Shown here one piece after another: positions 42,940 through 52,740 of a stretch of 64,000 nucleotides of DNA. Under the pieces are notes generated by a model. That model worked only from the letters and a program-made list of their open reading frames with translations. It was not told the DNA's origin and did no database searches. A program made the translations under genes and the position numbers. Source of the stretch: Pseudomonas sp. B21_DOA (GTDB taxonomy: Bacteria; Pseudomonadota; Gammaproteobacteria; Pseudomonadales; Pseudomonadaceae). Every line of letters begins with the position of its first letter. Within the stretch, counting starts at the first letter, position 1. Where the stretch lies: positions 3,658,001-3,722,000 of the forward strand of contig CP086683.1 in assembly GCA_030544685.1 (NCBI GenBank), written 5' to 3'.

Positions 42940-43293
42940 ATGCAAAGGATTATCGCGGCAGTTTGTTGTGTTGTTGCTCTTGGCGGCTGTACCACATCAC
43001 TCCAAGATATGCGGGCAGAGGGGCCTGAGAAGACTTTCACAACCCAGAAGCCGGAGCAGCAGGTCGCAGAATGCATCCTTTATGCCTGGCAAAACCAGTC
43101 CCTGGCGGGGGTTCACTACGCGGTGAGCCTTCAGCCTCGCCCAGGCGGTGGAAAGTCTGTGGTTAACGCCGGAAACAGAGAGATGGCGGACGTTATCGGC
43201 GAAAAAGGGCAAACCATAGTTCGGTTCTACTCTAGCGGCAGCATGGGATGGATAATCGATCGCCGCGCCGCGAGCGCCAAGACCTGTCTTTAG
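42940..43293 (+). CDS. Lipoprotein (117 aa) between I and J
   Basis: Signal MQRIIAAVCCVVALGGCTTS (lipobox LGGC) with GGAGGG before the ATG. The mature part reads VAECILYAWQNQSLAGVHYA and SSGSMGWIIDRR, and ends in Cys-Leu. It splits the I-J pair and is followed by its own terminator. Candidate superinfection-exclusion lipoprotein; no direct family evidence. Confidence 0.7.
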   Translation: MQRIIAAVCCVVALGGCTTSLQDMRAEGPEKTFTTQKPEQQVAECILYAWQNQSLAGVHYAVSLQPRPGGGKSVVNAGNREMADVIGEKGQTIVRFYSSGSMGWIIDRRAASAKTCL

Positions 43294-43345
43294 AATTTCT
43301 CCATCTGCCCGCAGTCTCAGAAACTCCGCCGCACAGATCACCACC

Positions 43346-43370
43346 TAACCCGCTTCGGCGGGTTTTTTTA
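43346..43370 (+). terminator. Terminator between the lipoprotein and J
   Basis: TAACCCGCttcgGCGGGTTTTTTTA, then CGCCTGGAGGAAACC and the J start codon. Confidence 0.85.
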
Positions 43371-43385
43371 CGCCTGGAGGAAACC

Positions 43386-46300
43386 ATGGGCGCAGCAGCA
43401 CAGATCGACATCCGCGGCGAGAAGGGCGGCAGCAGCAAGCCGAAATCGCCGACCGAAGCCAGCGACAGCCTGCGCTCGACTAACCTGGCCAAGCTGCTGA
43501 TCGCCGTGGGCGAGGGTGAGTTCGACAGCGTCCCGACCGATTACGACATCTACCTGGACAACACACCGATCCGCGATGCCAGCGGCAACTACAACTTCCC
43601 GAACGTGAAGTGGGACTGGCGCCCGGGCTCGGTGGATCAGACGTACATTCCCGGCATTCCGTCCGTGGAGAACGAGACTTCGCTGAACATTGAGCTGCGC
43701 AGCGATTCGCCGTGGGTGCGCTCGATCACCAACACCCAGCTTTCCGCCGTGCGCATGCGTTTGGCCTGGCCGGCGCTGCAACGCTCCGATGACCAGGGCA
43801 ATGTCGGCGGGTACCGGATCGAATACGCGATCGACGTCGCAACTGACGGCGGCGCCTATCAGCAGGTGCTGGTGGACGCCGTCGACGGCAAGACCACCAC
43901 GCGCTACGAGCGCTCGCGCCGCATCGATCTACCGGATGCAACAACTGGCTGGCAGATCCGCGTGCGCCGCCTGACGCCGAACCAAAACACCAACAAGATC
44001 GCCGACACCATGCTGGTGGCCGGTTACACCGAGGTGATCGACGCCAAGCTGCGCTACCCGAACACTGCGCTGCTCTATATCGAATTCGACGCCGAGCAGT
44101 TCACCAACATCCCCGCCGTCACCGTGAAGTGCAAGGCGCGCCGCTGGATGGTTCCGAGCAATTACGACCCGATCGCGCGCACCTATACCGGGACGTGGGA
44201 TGGCTCGATGAAATCTGCCTGGACCAACAACCCGGCGTGGATCACCTACGGCATCTGCACCGAAGACCGCTTCGGCCTGGGCAAGCGCATCAAGCCGTTC
44301 ATGGTCGACAAGTGGGAGCTGTACCGCATCGCCCAGTATTGCGACCAGCTGGTGCCGAACGGCCTGGGCGGTCATGAACCGCGCTTCCTCTGCGACATGA
44401 ACCTGCAGGGCAAGGCTGATGCGTGGACGCTGCTGCGCGATATCTCGGCGATCTACCGGGGCATGACGTACTGGGCGCAGGGACAGCTGGTGATGCAGGC
44501 GGACATGCCGCGCGCGCAGGACTTCGACTATGTGTTCACTCGATCAAACGTCATCGACGGCAAGTTCTCCTACGGCAGCGCCTCGGCGAAAACCCGTTAC
44601 ACCCGGGCGCTGGTCAGCTACGACAACCCGGCGAACAACTACGACACCGACGTCATTCCGTTCGCTGACCTGGATCTGCAACGCCGTTACGGCGACCGGC
44701 CGACCGAGCTGAGCGCCATTGGCTGCACGCGCGCCTCCGAGGCCCAGCGCCGTGGCAAGTGGGCGATCCTCAGCAACAACCAAGACCGCACCGTCTCGTT
44801 CAAGACCGGTATGGAAGGCGTTATTCCGCTGCCCGGGCACATCATCCCAGTGGCGGATTCGCTGCTGGCTGGTCGCGAAGTGGGCGGCCGGATCTCGGCG
44901 GTGGCGGGGCGGGTGATCACGCTCGATCGCGACACCCAGGCCAAGGCCGGCGACAGGCTGATCATCAACCTGCCGGGCGGCCGCGCCGAAGGTCGCACAG
45001 TGCAAAGCGTCAACGGCCGCGCCGTGACCGTCACGGTCGCCTACAGCGAGCCGCCGGTTGCGCAGTTGCAATGGGCGCTGGACGCCGATGACTTGGCGAT
45101 CCCCTCTATCGCGTGCTGCGCACCAAGCGCACCACCGAGGGTGACTACGAAATCAGCGCGCTCCAGTTCGAGCCGAGCAAGTTCGCTTTCATCGACACCG
45201 GCGCCCGCCTGGAAGAACGCCCGATCAGCGTGATCCCGATCACCGTCGTACCGGCGCCGGCGAGCGTATCGCTGTCGTCGACTTCATCGGTTGTGCAGGG
45301 GATGGCCGTGGCCACCATGACCATCACCTGGCCAGCCGTGGACGGTGCGGTTGGCTATGACGTGGAATGGCGCAAGGACAGCGGCAATTGGATCAGGCTG
45401 CAACGCACTGGCATGACCAACGTGGACGTGGTCGGCATCTACGCCGGTGCCTACGTGGCGCGGGTGCGTGCGGTGAGCGCGTTCGATATCACGTCGCCGT
45501 GGCGCAACTCGATCCTGACCAACCTCAGCGGGAAGCAGGGTCTTCCGCCGGCGCTGGCGTTCCTGACCGCAACACCTTTGCTGTTCGGTATCTATCTCAA
45601 GTGGGGTTTCCTGCTGGCGCCGAGGACAGCCAGCGCACGGAGATCTGGTACGGGCCGACGACCGATCTTGAGTCCGCGACCAAGCTGACAGACTTGGCTT
45701 ATCCGCAGAGTGATTTCTCTATGCTCGGCCTGCGCGCCGGTGTGACCTTCTATTTCTGGGGGCGCATCGTCGACAAGATCGGCAACATCGGTCCGTGGTA
45801 TCCGATCGGCAACGGTGTGCAGGGGCAATCGAGCGCTGACGCCGCGGCAATTCTGGAAATGATCGCCGGTGAGATCGGCCGCACGGAGCTGGGGCAGGAC
45901 ATCCTCGACGAAATCGACAAGATCCCGGGGTTGCAGGCACAGATCGATGCGCTGGATGGGCTGAAGACTTATAACCCTGACGACATCTACGAGGAGTATG
46001 ACCTAGTCGTGGTGGGCAAACGGATCTACCAGGCCTCCGGCCCCGTGCCCACCGAAACGCCTCCGCCGAATCCGCTCTACTGGCTCGACGTTGGGCAGAC
46101 GGTGGAAACTGCCAATGGCCTCGCCCAGCAGGTCGCGACCAACACCACCGAGATCACCGAACTCGACGGCGTTGTCACTGCGCAGGCGACAGCGTTCGAG
46201 GCACTGCGCGCATCGTTTCGGGATGACGACGGGGAGGGCGATCTCGCTGACGCGCTGAAAGGTTGGAGCACCACGGCAGCAGCCGCTTCTGAAAGCAAGG

Positions 46301-46950
46301 TCAGGGCTTCTGAGAACTTTGCCAGTGCGCAGAAGATCTCCACGCTGGATGCCAAGGTGGGCGAGAACGAGGCGAACGTGACGGATCTGCGCCAGGTGGT
46401 TGCCACTGACAAAGAAGCCACCGCCCAGGCAATCACTCAGCTCAGCACCACCGTCGGAACGCAGCAAACAGCGATTGAGCAAAACACGTCCATCGTCAAT
46501 GACGTGAACGGCAAGGTCTCTGCGAGTTGGTCGGTGAAGATGCAGTACAACTCAGGGACGGGTCAGTACATCGCGGCCGGTGTGGGCCTGGGTATCGAGA
46601 ACGGACCAGCCGGATTGCAGAGTCAGTTCCTTGTCAGCGCTGATCGGTTCGCCATCGTCAACACCATTGCCGGCGGCGCCATCGCGGTGCCGTTCGCCGT
46701 GCAGGGTGGGCAGGTGTTCATGAACTCGGCGTTCATTCAGGACGGAACGATCACCAACGCCAAGATCGGCAGCTACATCAGTTCCACCAACTACATCGCG
46801 GGCCAGCAAGGCTGGATCCTGAACAAAGACGGCACTCTGGAAATAAACGGCATTGTCCCGGGGCAGGGCCGCTTGGTGATCAACTCACTGAACCTTTCTG
46901 TCTATGACGCCAATAACGTGTTGCGTGTTCGTCTCGGCTATTTGGGGTAA
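43386..46950 (+). pseudogene. Host specificity protein J (tail tip), two frameshifts
   Basis: Restoring one C in CCCC 45101-45104 and one C at 45610-45611 gives about 1,188 residues. Landmarks: an N-terminal hub part (SLRSTNLAKLLIAVGEGEFD), DYDIYLDNTPIRDASGNYNF, the conserved SNYDPIARTYTGTWDGSMKS, a fibronectin-like region (ATMTITWPAVDGAVGYDVEW), and a C-terminal coiled-coil and beta region (VATNTTEITELDGVVTAQAT). J forms the tail tip and fibre that binds the receptor. The C-terminal part differs most among phages and sets host range. Likely intact in the organism. Confidence 0.9.
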
Positions 46951-46953
46951 TCC

Positions 46954-47307
46954 ATGGCTCTATTCGGCCTTCGTGTGTTCAACGAGAGCGGTCAGCTCGC
47001 TATGGACACAAACAGCTCAACCTATCAGGTGATCTGGCAGGGCGTGATCGATTTCAGCGGTAATACGCCCAGCTACACCCTGAACATTCCCGGCTTCAAC
47101 CCGGCCAATTGCGTGTTCATGATCATCCCGACGAGAGCACAGGACGTGCAGCCTTCGGAGAATGACTCGTCGGGGAACCTTCGATCCTATCCATACGTCA
47201 CGACGGCGGTCGGTCAGGTTGTGGTGCAGCCGAAAAACCCCTCGTCTACGACCGGCTTGCAATCGAAAGTTGTCTCGAAGGCCTATGCAATAAGGTTTGC
47301 CACATGA
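46954..47307 (+). CDS. Tail tip / fibre accessory protein (117 aa)
   Basis: MALFGLRVFNESGQLAMDTN is followed by a beta-rich IWQGVIDFSGNTPSYTLNIP. The sequence resembles short proteins behind J in Pseudomonas prophages. It lies 4 bases after J and overlaps the next gene. Probably a virion surface protein. Confidence 0.7.
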   Translation: MALFGLRVFNESGQLAMDTNSSTYQVIWQGVIDFSGNTPSYTLNIPGFNPANCVFMIIPTRAQDVQPSENDSSGNLRSYPYVTTAVGQVVVQPKNPSSTTGLQSKVVSKAYAIRFAT

Positions 47308-47965
47308 GCTACGGTTTTCAGAGCATCAACGATAACTCGTTTGTCCAGATCGACTCCGAAGCGCCACGGCTCTGCATGCTCACCAAAGGTTCCTATTCGG
47401 GGGTGGCGACCGCGACGGCCACATTTTCACGCGCAGTGACCAGCCAAGACCCGCCGCTAGTGTTCATTCGTCCGGACCAGACCGGCGTAATTCAGGTTCC
47501 GTATTCGGTATGGTTCACCGGTGGTCCAGGCAACTGGACTGGGTTTTCGATGAATGCGTCGAAGGTCAACGAGTCGTTGAGCGGTCAATATTTCGTGGCG
47601 GCATGGGCTTCTATGGGGACAGCCACTTACGGTCTGCGCCTGTGGGATCCAAATGGTGTGCTGTGCTACGACAGCGGCGCGCCGGCAGTGGTCGTGACAT
47701 TCGCGGCGGGAAACTGGACGTACATCGGCACAGAGCAGCTTAGCGTCGGGCAGCGCTATATATGGGGATCAACAAGGCGCTGGGTGTAGGCGAATACGTT
47801 TCCATCAATCCTTTCACGATGACCTGTCACAACAACTCATCAGGCGGAAGTTGCGCGCTGGGCGTTGATTACGCCAACGGCCGAATCCTGATGTACAGCC
47901 TTGCCTCGAACGCCTGGACAGATCAGGGGCATCGGCCCTTCCTCTGCGCCAAATTGCTCGCCTGA
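47304..47965 (+). pseudogene. Tail tip / fibre protein, one frameshift
   Basis: MSYGFQSINDNSFVQIDSEA opens a beta-rich protein related in layout to the preceding gene (both start with a short tip-binding motif). At 47771-47772 one A is missing; restoring it joins QRYIWGSNKALGVGEYVSIN to DYANGRILMYSLASNAWTDQ and the end AKLLA, total about 220 residues. Probably a receptor-contacting or accessory tail protein. Overlaps the upstream stop. Confidence 0.7.
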
Positions 47966-47990
47966 GCTCGTCTATTTCTGGAGTTAGTCA

Positions 47991-49196
47991 ATGACCTGGT
48001 ACAAGACCGGGACGGTTTCTGTCGTCCAAAATTCCAACGCAGTGGCCGGCACCGGGACTTCGTTCCTGTCCAACGGGCGCGTAGGTGATGCCTTTCGGGG
48101 GCCCGATGGTGGGTGGTACGAGATCACCAACATCGCCAGCGATACCGCCATGTCGATCTCGCCGGACTACCAAGGCGCGACCAACGCGGCCGGTATTTAC
48201 GCGATCGCTCCGATGCAGGGGTATGTGAAGGCATCGGCGGACGCGCTGCGGGCCCTCGTCAATCAGTTCGGCGCGCAGTTGGCGGCCTTGGGCACCACCG
48301 GTAATTACAACATTCTGCCGCTGGAAAAGGGCGGGACCGGCTCTGATACTTTGGCGGGGGCGAAAAGCAGTCTCGGCATTCTCGATATCCAGACTGTGGT
48401 GCGCGGCGGGACAGGTGCGAATAATGCGCCAGAAGCGCTCACCAATCTGGGCGCGCTGCCGTTGGCTGGCGGTAAAATGACCGGCGCTCTGAACGAGGCG
48501 ACCGTTGTCACCCTTGCCAGTGCGGCCACGGTAAACATCGGCGCCGCCGCTTCGAACATCGTCAGCATCAGCGGGAACACGACAATCACGAGCTTGGGTG
48601 TAATCGCCTCGGGCGCGCGGCGCACGCTGCGCTTCACCGGCAGCCTCGTCCTGACGCACAACAGCTCGAATTTGATTCTGCCAGGTGGCGCAAATATCAC
48701 GACTCTGCCCGGCGATTCGGCTGAGTTCCTGAGTTTTGGCTTAGGGTCGTGGGCGTGCCTTGACTACTCTCGCGCAAGCGGCAAGCCGATCGCTTTCGCC
48801 TACGACCGATCCAACATCCTAGGCGCCCTTGCGCAGGCGGGCGGTGTACCGACGGGCGGTATTATCGAGCGCAGCTCGAACTCGAACAGGTCGTACGTGA
48901 AGTTTGCCGACGGGACGCTGATCTGCACGCAGACGAACCAGGGCTCGCTCGGGTTCTACAACGCGTCGAACATCGGCTTTATCTGGACCTACCCCCATCC
49001 TTTCAGCTCATACAACTTTGCTACGGCGAACATCGTGGGAACGCTTGGTATTTCCCGAGGGGTCACGTCCGTCGGCGCCTACTCTCGCAACGCGACAACC
49101 GCAAACATTTCGGCATTCAGCTTGGGCGGCTTCGCCGGATCTGATGCTACCTCCTTCACTTTCGACTGTTTCGCAATCGGGCGGTGGTACGAATGA
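47991..49196 (+). CDS. Tail fibre protein
   Basis: A 401-residue protein with MTWYKTGTVSVVQNSNAVAG, then TGTSFLSNGRVGDAFRGPDG, a typical fibre N-terminus. Repeats of the LEKGGTGSDTLAGAKSSLG and VVRGGTGANNAPEALTNLG kind follow, ending in NLGALPLAGGKMTGAL. The C-terminal third is a beta-rich tip (GGIIERSSNSNRSYVKFADG, WTYPHPFSS, FDCFAIGRWYE). It binds the cell surface. The stop overlaps the assembly gene. Confidence 0.88.
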   Translation: MTWYKTGTVSVVQNSNAVAGTGTSFLSNGRVGDAFRGPDGGWYEITNIASDTAMSISPDYQGATNAAGIYAIAPMQGYVKASADALRALVNQFGAQLAALGTTGNYNILPLEKGGTGSDTLAGAKSSLGILDIQTVVRGGTGANNAPEALTNLGALPLAGGKMTGALNEATVVTLASAATVNIGAAASNIVSISGNTTITSLGVIASGARRTLRFTGSLVLTHNSSNLILPGGANITTLPGDSAEFLSFGLGSWACLDYSRASGKPIAFAYDRSNILGALAQAGGVPTGGIIERSSNSNRSYVKFADGTLICTQTNQGSLGFYNASNIGFIWTYPHPFSSYNFATANIVGTLGISRGVTSVGAYSRNATTANISAFSLGGFAGSDATSFTFDCFAIGRWYE

Positions 49197-49915
49197 AAAT
49201 TATCTTGAGCCCCCAGCGGCGTGATGATCAATTGGTAGTAACCAAAAGCGGCGAAGTCCTGACCGTCAACGGTTTGGTTTACGACTTCTCGCCGATGGGC
49301 AATGGCGACACTCTGCCGCGTGATGCATTGAACAGCGAGTGGTTCGCCGGGGACGTCGACAAGGTCGATGGGGAGCTGGTGCTGACCCTGTTGCTGCCCA
49401 ACCCATGGAACTACAGCCAGGCACAAGCGTTTCCCGTGCCTCTTCTCAACGTCCCGGACGGCCCCGTCGTCTTCCCCGAACCCAATCCTGTAGAGGAAAA
49501 CGCAGAGCAGCAGGCGCCAAGTCTGGCAATACCCGCGATGGCCTCGGCCGGAGTTATTGACTGGTCGAAGCTGATCACCGCTGCGATGAAAGCGACGGCG
49601 GCAGCGGCAGAGCATCTGGCACAGGCCAAGGCTGATCTTACTGCGCGGAATGCGAGAGCGGTCACCCAGATCGCGCGCATCCAAGACCGGGTCGATACGA
49701 TCGGATTCGGCATCGATATCGGCGAGGCAACTGCGGAGGACGAAGCCGAACAGGCTGCTTTGCTCGTAACGCTCAAGGCTTGGAAAAAATACAAGTTCGA
49801 TTTGGGCAAGGTGACGACGCAGCCGACCTGGTATCAGGCGCCGGTCTGGCCGACCGAGCCGCCAATCCCCGAGATCGTCGCTGCGCCCATGCTCGTCACT
49901 GCCGAGACTGTTTGA
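49193..49915 (+). CDS. Tail fibre assembly chaperone
   Basis: MKIILSPQRRDDQLVVTKSG and LTVNGLVYDFSPMGNGDTLP, then WFAGDVDKVDGELVLTLLLP and NPWNYSQAQAFP are typical of fibre-assembly proteins in Pseudomonas phages and pyocins. The middle is helical. The C-terminus has YQAPVWPTEPPIPE. 240 residues. ATGA overlap with the fibre gene shows coupling. Confidence 0.85.
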   Translation: MKIILSPQRRDDQLVVTKSGEVLTVNGLVYDFSPMGNGDTLPRDALNSEWFAGDVDKVDGELVLTLLLPNPWNYSQAQAFPVPLLNVPDGPVVFPEPNPVEENAEQQAPSLAIPAMASAGVIDWSKLITAAMKATAAAAEHLAQAKADLTARNARAVTQIARIQDRVDTIGFGIDIGEATAEDEAEQAALLVTLKAWKKYKFDLGKVTTQPTWYQAPVWPTEPPIPEIVAAPMLVTAETV

Positions 49916-49934
49916 TCGTAACGGAACCACTTCG

Positions 49935-49954
49935 CCCGCTTCGGCGGGTTTTTT
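49935..49954 (+). terminator. Terminator after the fibre genes
   Basis: CCCGCttcgGCGGG followed by TTTTTT, then AATGCCTGGAG and the hydrolase start codon. Confidence 0.85.
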
Positions 49955-49971
49955 AATGCCTGGAGAAAAGT

Positions 49972-50393
49972 ATGATTCCCACTGAAAAAGACCGCGACAT
50001 CCTTGCGCGAACGATCTGGGGCGAAGCGCGAGGCGAGGGCCCGCCGGGCAGGTTGCCGTGGCCTGGACTATTCGCAATCGCGTGTTCGATGGGAAGGAGA
50101 AGTCATGGTGGGGTGAAGGCTATGCCGGCGTCTGCCAAAAGCCGTGGCAGTTCAGCTGCTGGAACAAGACTGACCCGAACTATCAGTTCCTGATCGGCGT
50201 GAAACAGATACCGTTCCGCGAGCTGGCGCAGTGCCGGATTGCTGCTGACCAAGTGATCGACGGCAAGGTGCCGGATCCGACCGGCGGTGCCACCCACTAC
50301 TACGCCACCAGCATCAAGGCGCCGGCCTGGGCGGCGAAGGCCAAGCAGACACTGAAGCTCGGTCATCACATCTTCTTCAAGGATGTGCCCTGA
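49972..50393 (+). pseudogene. SleB-type cell-wall hydrolase (probable endolysin), one frameshift
   Basis: MIPTEKDRDILARTIWGEAR followed by GEG and, after one missing G near 50043, QVAVAWTIRNRVFDG, SWWGEGYAGVCQKPWQFSCW and ATHYYATSIKAPAWAAK. This is the hydrolase_2/SleB domain of lytic transglycosylase-like wall enzymes, about 140 residues in all, without a signal peptide. No endolysin lies near the holin, so this is the best candidate for the lysis enzyme. Confidence 0.85.
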
Positions 50394-50441
50394 GGCGGAT
50401 GCCGCTATCCTGTTGCTGATCCCAACAAGGCAGGAGGCGGC

Positions 50442-50672
50442 ATGGAAGGTGTAGAACTGAGCCCGAACATTGAGCGCGCTGCAGACAAGCTTCTGGCTGA
50501 GATTGCGCGTGCAGACTCGATGATCATCGCAGCCAAGGCGGGCGCCAGGGCTGAAGGATTTATCTATGGCCTAGAGTCGGCGCGCGCCTTAACCGAGTCC
50601 ACCATCGATAAGCTCTACGTCATCTTCGACAACGCGACCGAGAACCGTCTGCGAGCGCTGACTTCTACTTAG
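50442..50672 (+). CDS. Small helical protein (76 aa)
   Basis: MEGVELSPNIERAADKLLAE opens a fully helical protein with KAGARAEGFIYGLESARALT. It has a good ribosome site (AGGAGG). It sits between the hydrolase and the convergent YedK-type gene. No family was recognised. Confidence 0.6.
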   Translation: MEGVELSPNIERAADKLLAEIARADSMIIAAKAGARAEGFIYGLESARALTESTIDKLYVIFDNATENRLRALTST

Positions 50673-51364
50673 AGCAGGCTGTTTTCCTCGATCGGCTTAA
50701 TCAAATACGGGCCCTGATTGCGGACATTACCCACGGCGCGGTCGACCTTGAACCATCCGAACGCCTCCGATGGCTCGCCCTCATGCAGAACCATCTGCTC
50801 GGCGCGTTCTTTTGGCGTGGCCGGGTCGAGCCATTCGCGGGCAAGCTCTGGCGGCAGAACAACAGGGCGCCGGTCGTGAACATCGACCATGCCGCCGGCG
50901 CTGTCGGCGGTGATGATCACAAAGCCGTCGTGCTCGCCGGGGCCGTGCTCCTCGTTCGGGTATTGGCCGATCGCTGCGCACAGGATTGGGGATTGGTCCC
51001 GGTGCCTGATCAGGTAGGGCTGCTTCTTCGCTTCCCCTTCATCGACCCACTCGAACCAGTTGTTGATCGCGATGATTGCCCGGTGCGGCCAGATCGCGCG
51101 GAAGAACGGGCCATGGGCGACTTTCTCCACGCGGGCGTTGATTGGCGCGGCGCGGTCTCTCGCCCAATGCGGGCGCCATCCCCAGCGAACCATGTCCGCG
51201 TGCAGAAACTCACCTTCCTGGTGGAAGAGGGCCAATTGAGTGGTCGGCGCGGCGTTGTACCGCTCGAGCGGTTGCTCACCCACCGAGTTGATCAGCGCGT
51301 TCGGCATGCTGAGCGCTGCTACGAAGTCGTGAATGCCGCTGTATTGGGTGAGTCGTCCGCACAT
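50669..51364 (-). CDS. SOS-response-associated peptidase (YedK/HMCES family)
   Basis: A 231-residue protein: MCGRLTQYSG with the catalytic Cys at position 2, RYNAAPTTQLAL, NARVEKVAHGPFFRAIWPHR, NNWFEWVDEG (active-site Glu) and MVDVHDRRPVVL (His). YedK/HMCES proteins form a covalent cross-link with abasic sites in single-stranded DNA to protect them. In a prophage it might guard replicating DNA. Runs opposite to the late genes together with the next two genes. Confidence 0.92.
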   Translation of the reverse strand: MCGRLTQYSGIHDFVAALSMPNALINSVGEQPLERYNAAPTTQLALFHQEGEFLHADMVRWGWRPHWARDRAAPINARVEKVAHGPFFRAIWPHRAIIAINNWFEWVDEGEAKKQPYLIRHRDQSPILCAAIGQYPNEEHGPGEHDGFVIITADSAGGMVDVHDRRPVVLPPELAREWLDPATPKERAEQMVLHEGEPSEAFGWFKVDRAVGNVRNQGPYLIKPIEENSLL

Positions 51365-51388
51365 TGCCGTGCCCTTGGGGGATCTGAT

Positions 51389-52114
51389 TCAGCGTAGACC
51401 CGCTGGCGCTGGCTTCGTCACAAAACCTTTTCCGGCGCATGTCGTGCAGTCGTCCCTGGCACCGAAGCGATCGAGGCACTCAGGACAAATGCAGAACGCC
51501 GCCGACTCGATGTGCGGGCGTAACTTTTCAAACGCCCGAAGATCCCGCTCCTCTTGAGCGACCTGCGCCGCATCGACGAGCGCCCGGTAGACGTCAGCAT
51601 CCGCGAGAGGGTGGTGAGTAACGCCGTCAACCATTCGCTCGGTTTCAATAAGTCGGTACCGGCAACCGTTCATCTCCATCGCCAACCCGGCAATCTTTCC
51701 GACCCTACGAGAGATTCCAAGCGACAACCAAACTCCGTCGGGTTCGGAGTACACCTTTCCGTCATAGCCAGAGTAAGCGCCGCGCGGCTCACTCTTTGCG
51801 AAGTTGAATATTGACCGACTGATGGTGCCAAGCAACTGCCCGTTGTCGATGTGCACCACGTCATAGCTCGATGCGCCCCGGTACTGGCCAGGCAAGCTCT
51901 GCAGTTCTTCCACTGCGTGCCAATAAGCTGCGTCGGCCATTTCGTTCATGTCGAACTGCTCGAGCTCGTCGATCAGGCCTTCACTCAGCAAATCCATCGC
52001 CATTTCTCGCAAGGTCGCCCGGTGCGCTTCGGGGCTTTGCTTACGGAAGTCGTGATCATCGAGAGTGGCTCGCCAGCGATCAAGGCGAAGGGATTTTGCT
52101 TGGTTGAAATTCAT
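51389..52114 (-). CDS. Phage protein with C-terminal DnaJ-like zinc ribbon
   Basis: A 241-residue protein. The N-terminal half is helical (MNFNQAKSLRLDRWRATLDD; RATLREMAMDLLSEGLIDEL). The middle has a VHIDNGQLLGTISRSIFNFA segment. The C-terminus has CPECLDRFGARDDCTTCAGKG, two CxxC pairs with the CxxCxGxG pattern of DnaJ zinc fingers. Common at the late end of Pseudomonas prophages as I recall. Function unknown. Confidence 0.7.
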   Translation of the reverse strand: MNFNQAKSLRLDRWRATLDDHDFRKQSPEAHRATLREMAMDLLSEGLIDELEQFDMNEMADAAYWHAVEELQSLPGQYRGASSYDVVHIDNGQLLGTISRSIFNFAKSEPRGAYSGYDGKVYSEPDGVWLSLGISRRVGKIAGLAMEMNGCRYRLIETERMVDGVTHHPLADADVYRALVDAAQVAQEERDLRAFEKLRPHIESAAFCICPECLDRFGARDDCTTCAGKGFVTKPAPAGLR

Positions 52115-52196
52115 GAAACGGGTTCGCTGTACGAGTGCTGTATGTATGTACAGTAATCGAGGCGAAGCCCGTGGGCGAGAGTGAGGCGACGAGCTG

Positions 52197-52406
52197 TCAG
52201 TCGGGCGTCATCAAAACAGCCAAGGTCATTTTGATGAATTCTTCATTCCGATCGAGCGCGGCCAGAGAGCTGCGGACGTTTTCCGCGACGTCGGCGGATC
52301 CGCGCTGCTCGACCCAGAGGGTGAGCTCCATGATGGCGGCTTCAAGAGCGAGCTGGTTTTCATTGATTTTGAAGAGTAGGGAAGGGAGCAGATCAGAGTT
52401 TGACAT
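52197..52406 (-). CDS. Small helical protein at the prophage end (69 aa)
   Basis: The start MSNSDLLPSLLFKINENQLA at 52406 has GAGGAAA upstream. The protein is all-helical with ALEAAIMELTLWVEQRGSAD. An upstream extension of the frame to 52475 is not supported. The following 270 bases up to the att core show no gene. Confidence 0.65.
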   Translation of the reverse strand: MSNSDLLPSLLFKINENQLALEAAIMELTLWVEQRGSADVAENVRSSLAALDRNEEFIKMTLAVLMTPD

Positions 52407-52676
52407 TGGTTTCCTCCTTGGACGAAACCAGAGTAGCAGGGGATTCAATGTCGGCAGAACGCCGGAGAAGGGCAAAGTGCTGGACTATGCAGAGTCGGCA
52501 TAATGCCAGCTGCTCAGTACCCGATAGGATTTCAATCTTTACGTAAAATTTGAGGTCTTTTTTCGGGCCGCAATCATTCTGCGGTATGCGAAAACATTGG
52601 GCCGAATGGCAGTCTTTCGAATCGAATTGCGGCCCAAAAAATCGCATCCAAGCCGCAGCCCGCTTGATTCTGGCGC

Positions 52677-52734
52677 GGGACTTAAAATCCCCGCTCGTAA
52701 GGGCGTGCCGGTTCGATTCCGGCTTCGGGCACCA
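52677..52734 (+). other. att core: 58-nt 3' part of tRNA-Leu(UAA)
   Basis: From GGGACTTAAAATCCCC through the TTCGATTC arm to GGGCACCA this matches the anticodon stem-loop (UAA), variable arm, T arm and acceptor 3' end of Pseudomonas tRNA-Leu. The 5' part (D arm and acceptor 5' strand) is absent; the upstream bases do not fold to replace it. It is therefore the integration core, not a working tRNA. The integrase stop lies 6 bases downstream and phage-type genes lie upstream, which is the arrangement of an uncut attP. Confidence 0.85.
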
Positions 52735-52740
52735 CGAATA

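Noticed and set aside
52648..52734. Complete tRNA-Leu gene
   Set aside because: Only the 3' 58 bases match; no D arm or acceptor 5' strand can be drawn from the bases before 52677.
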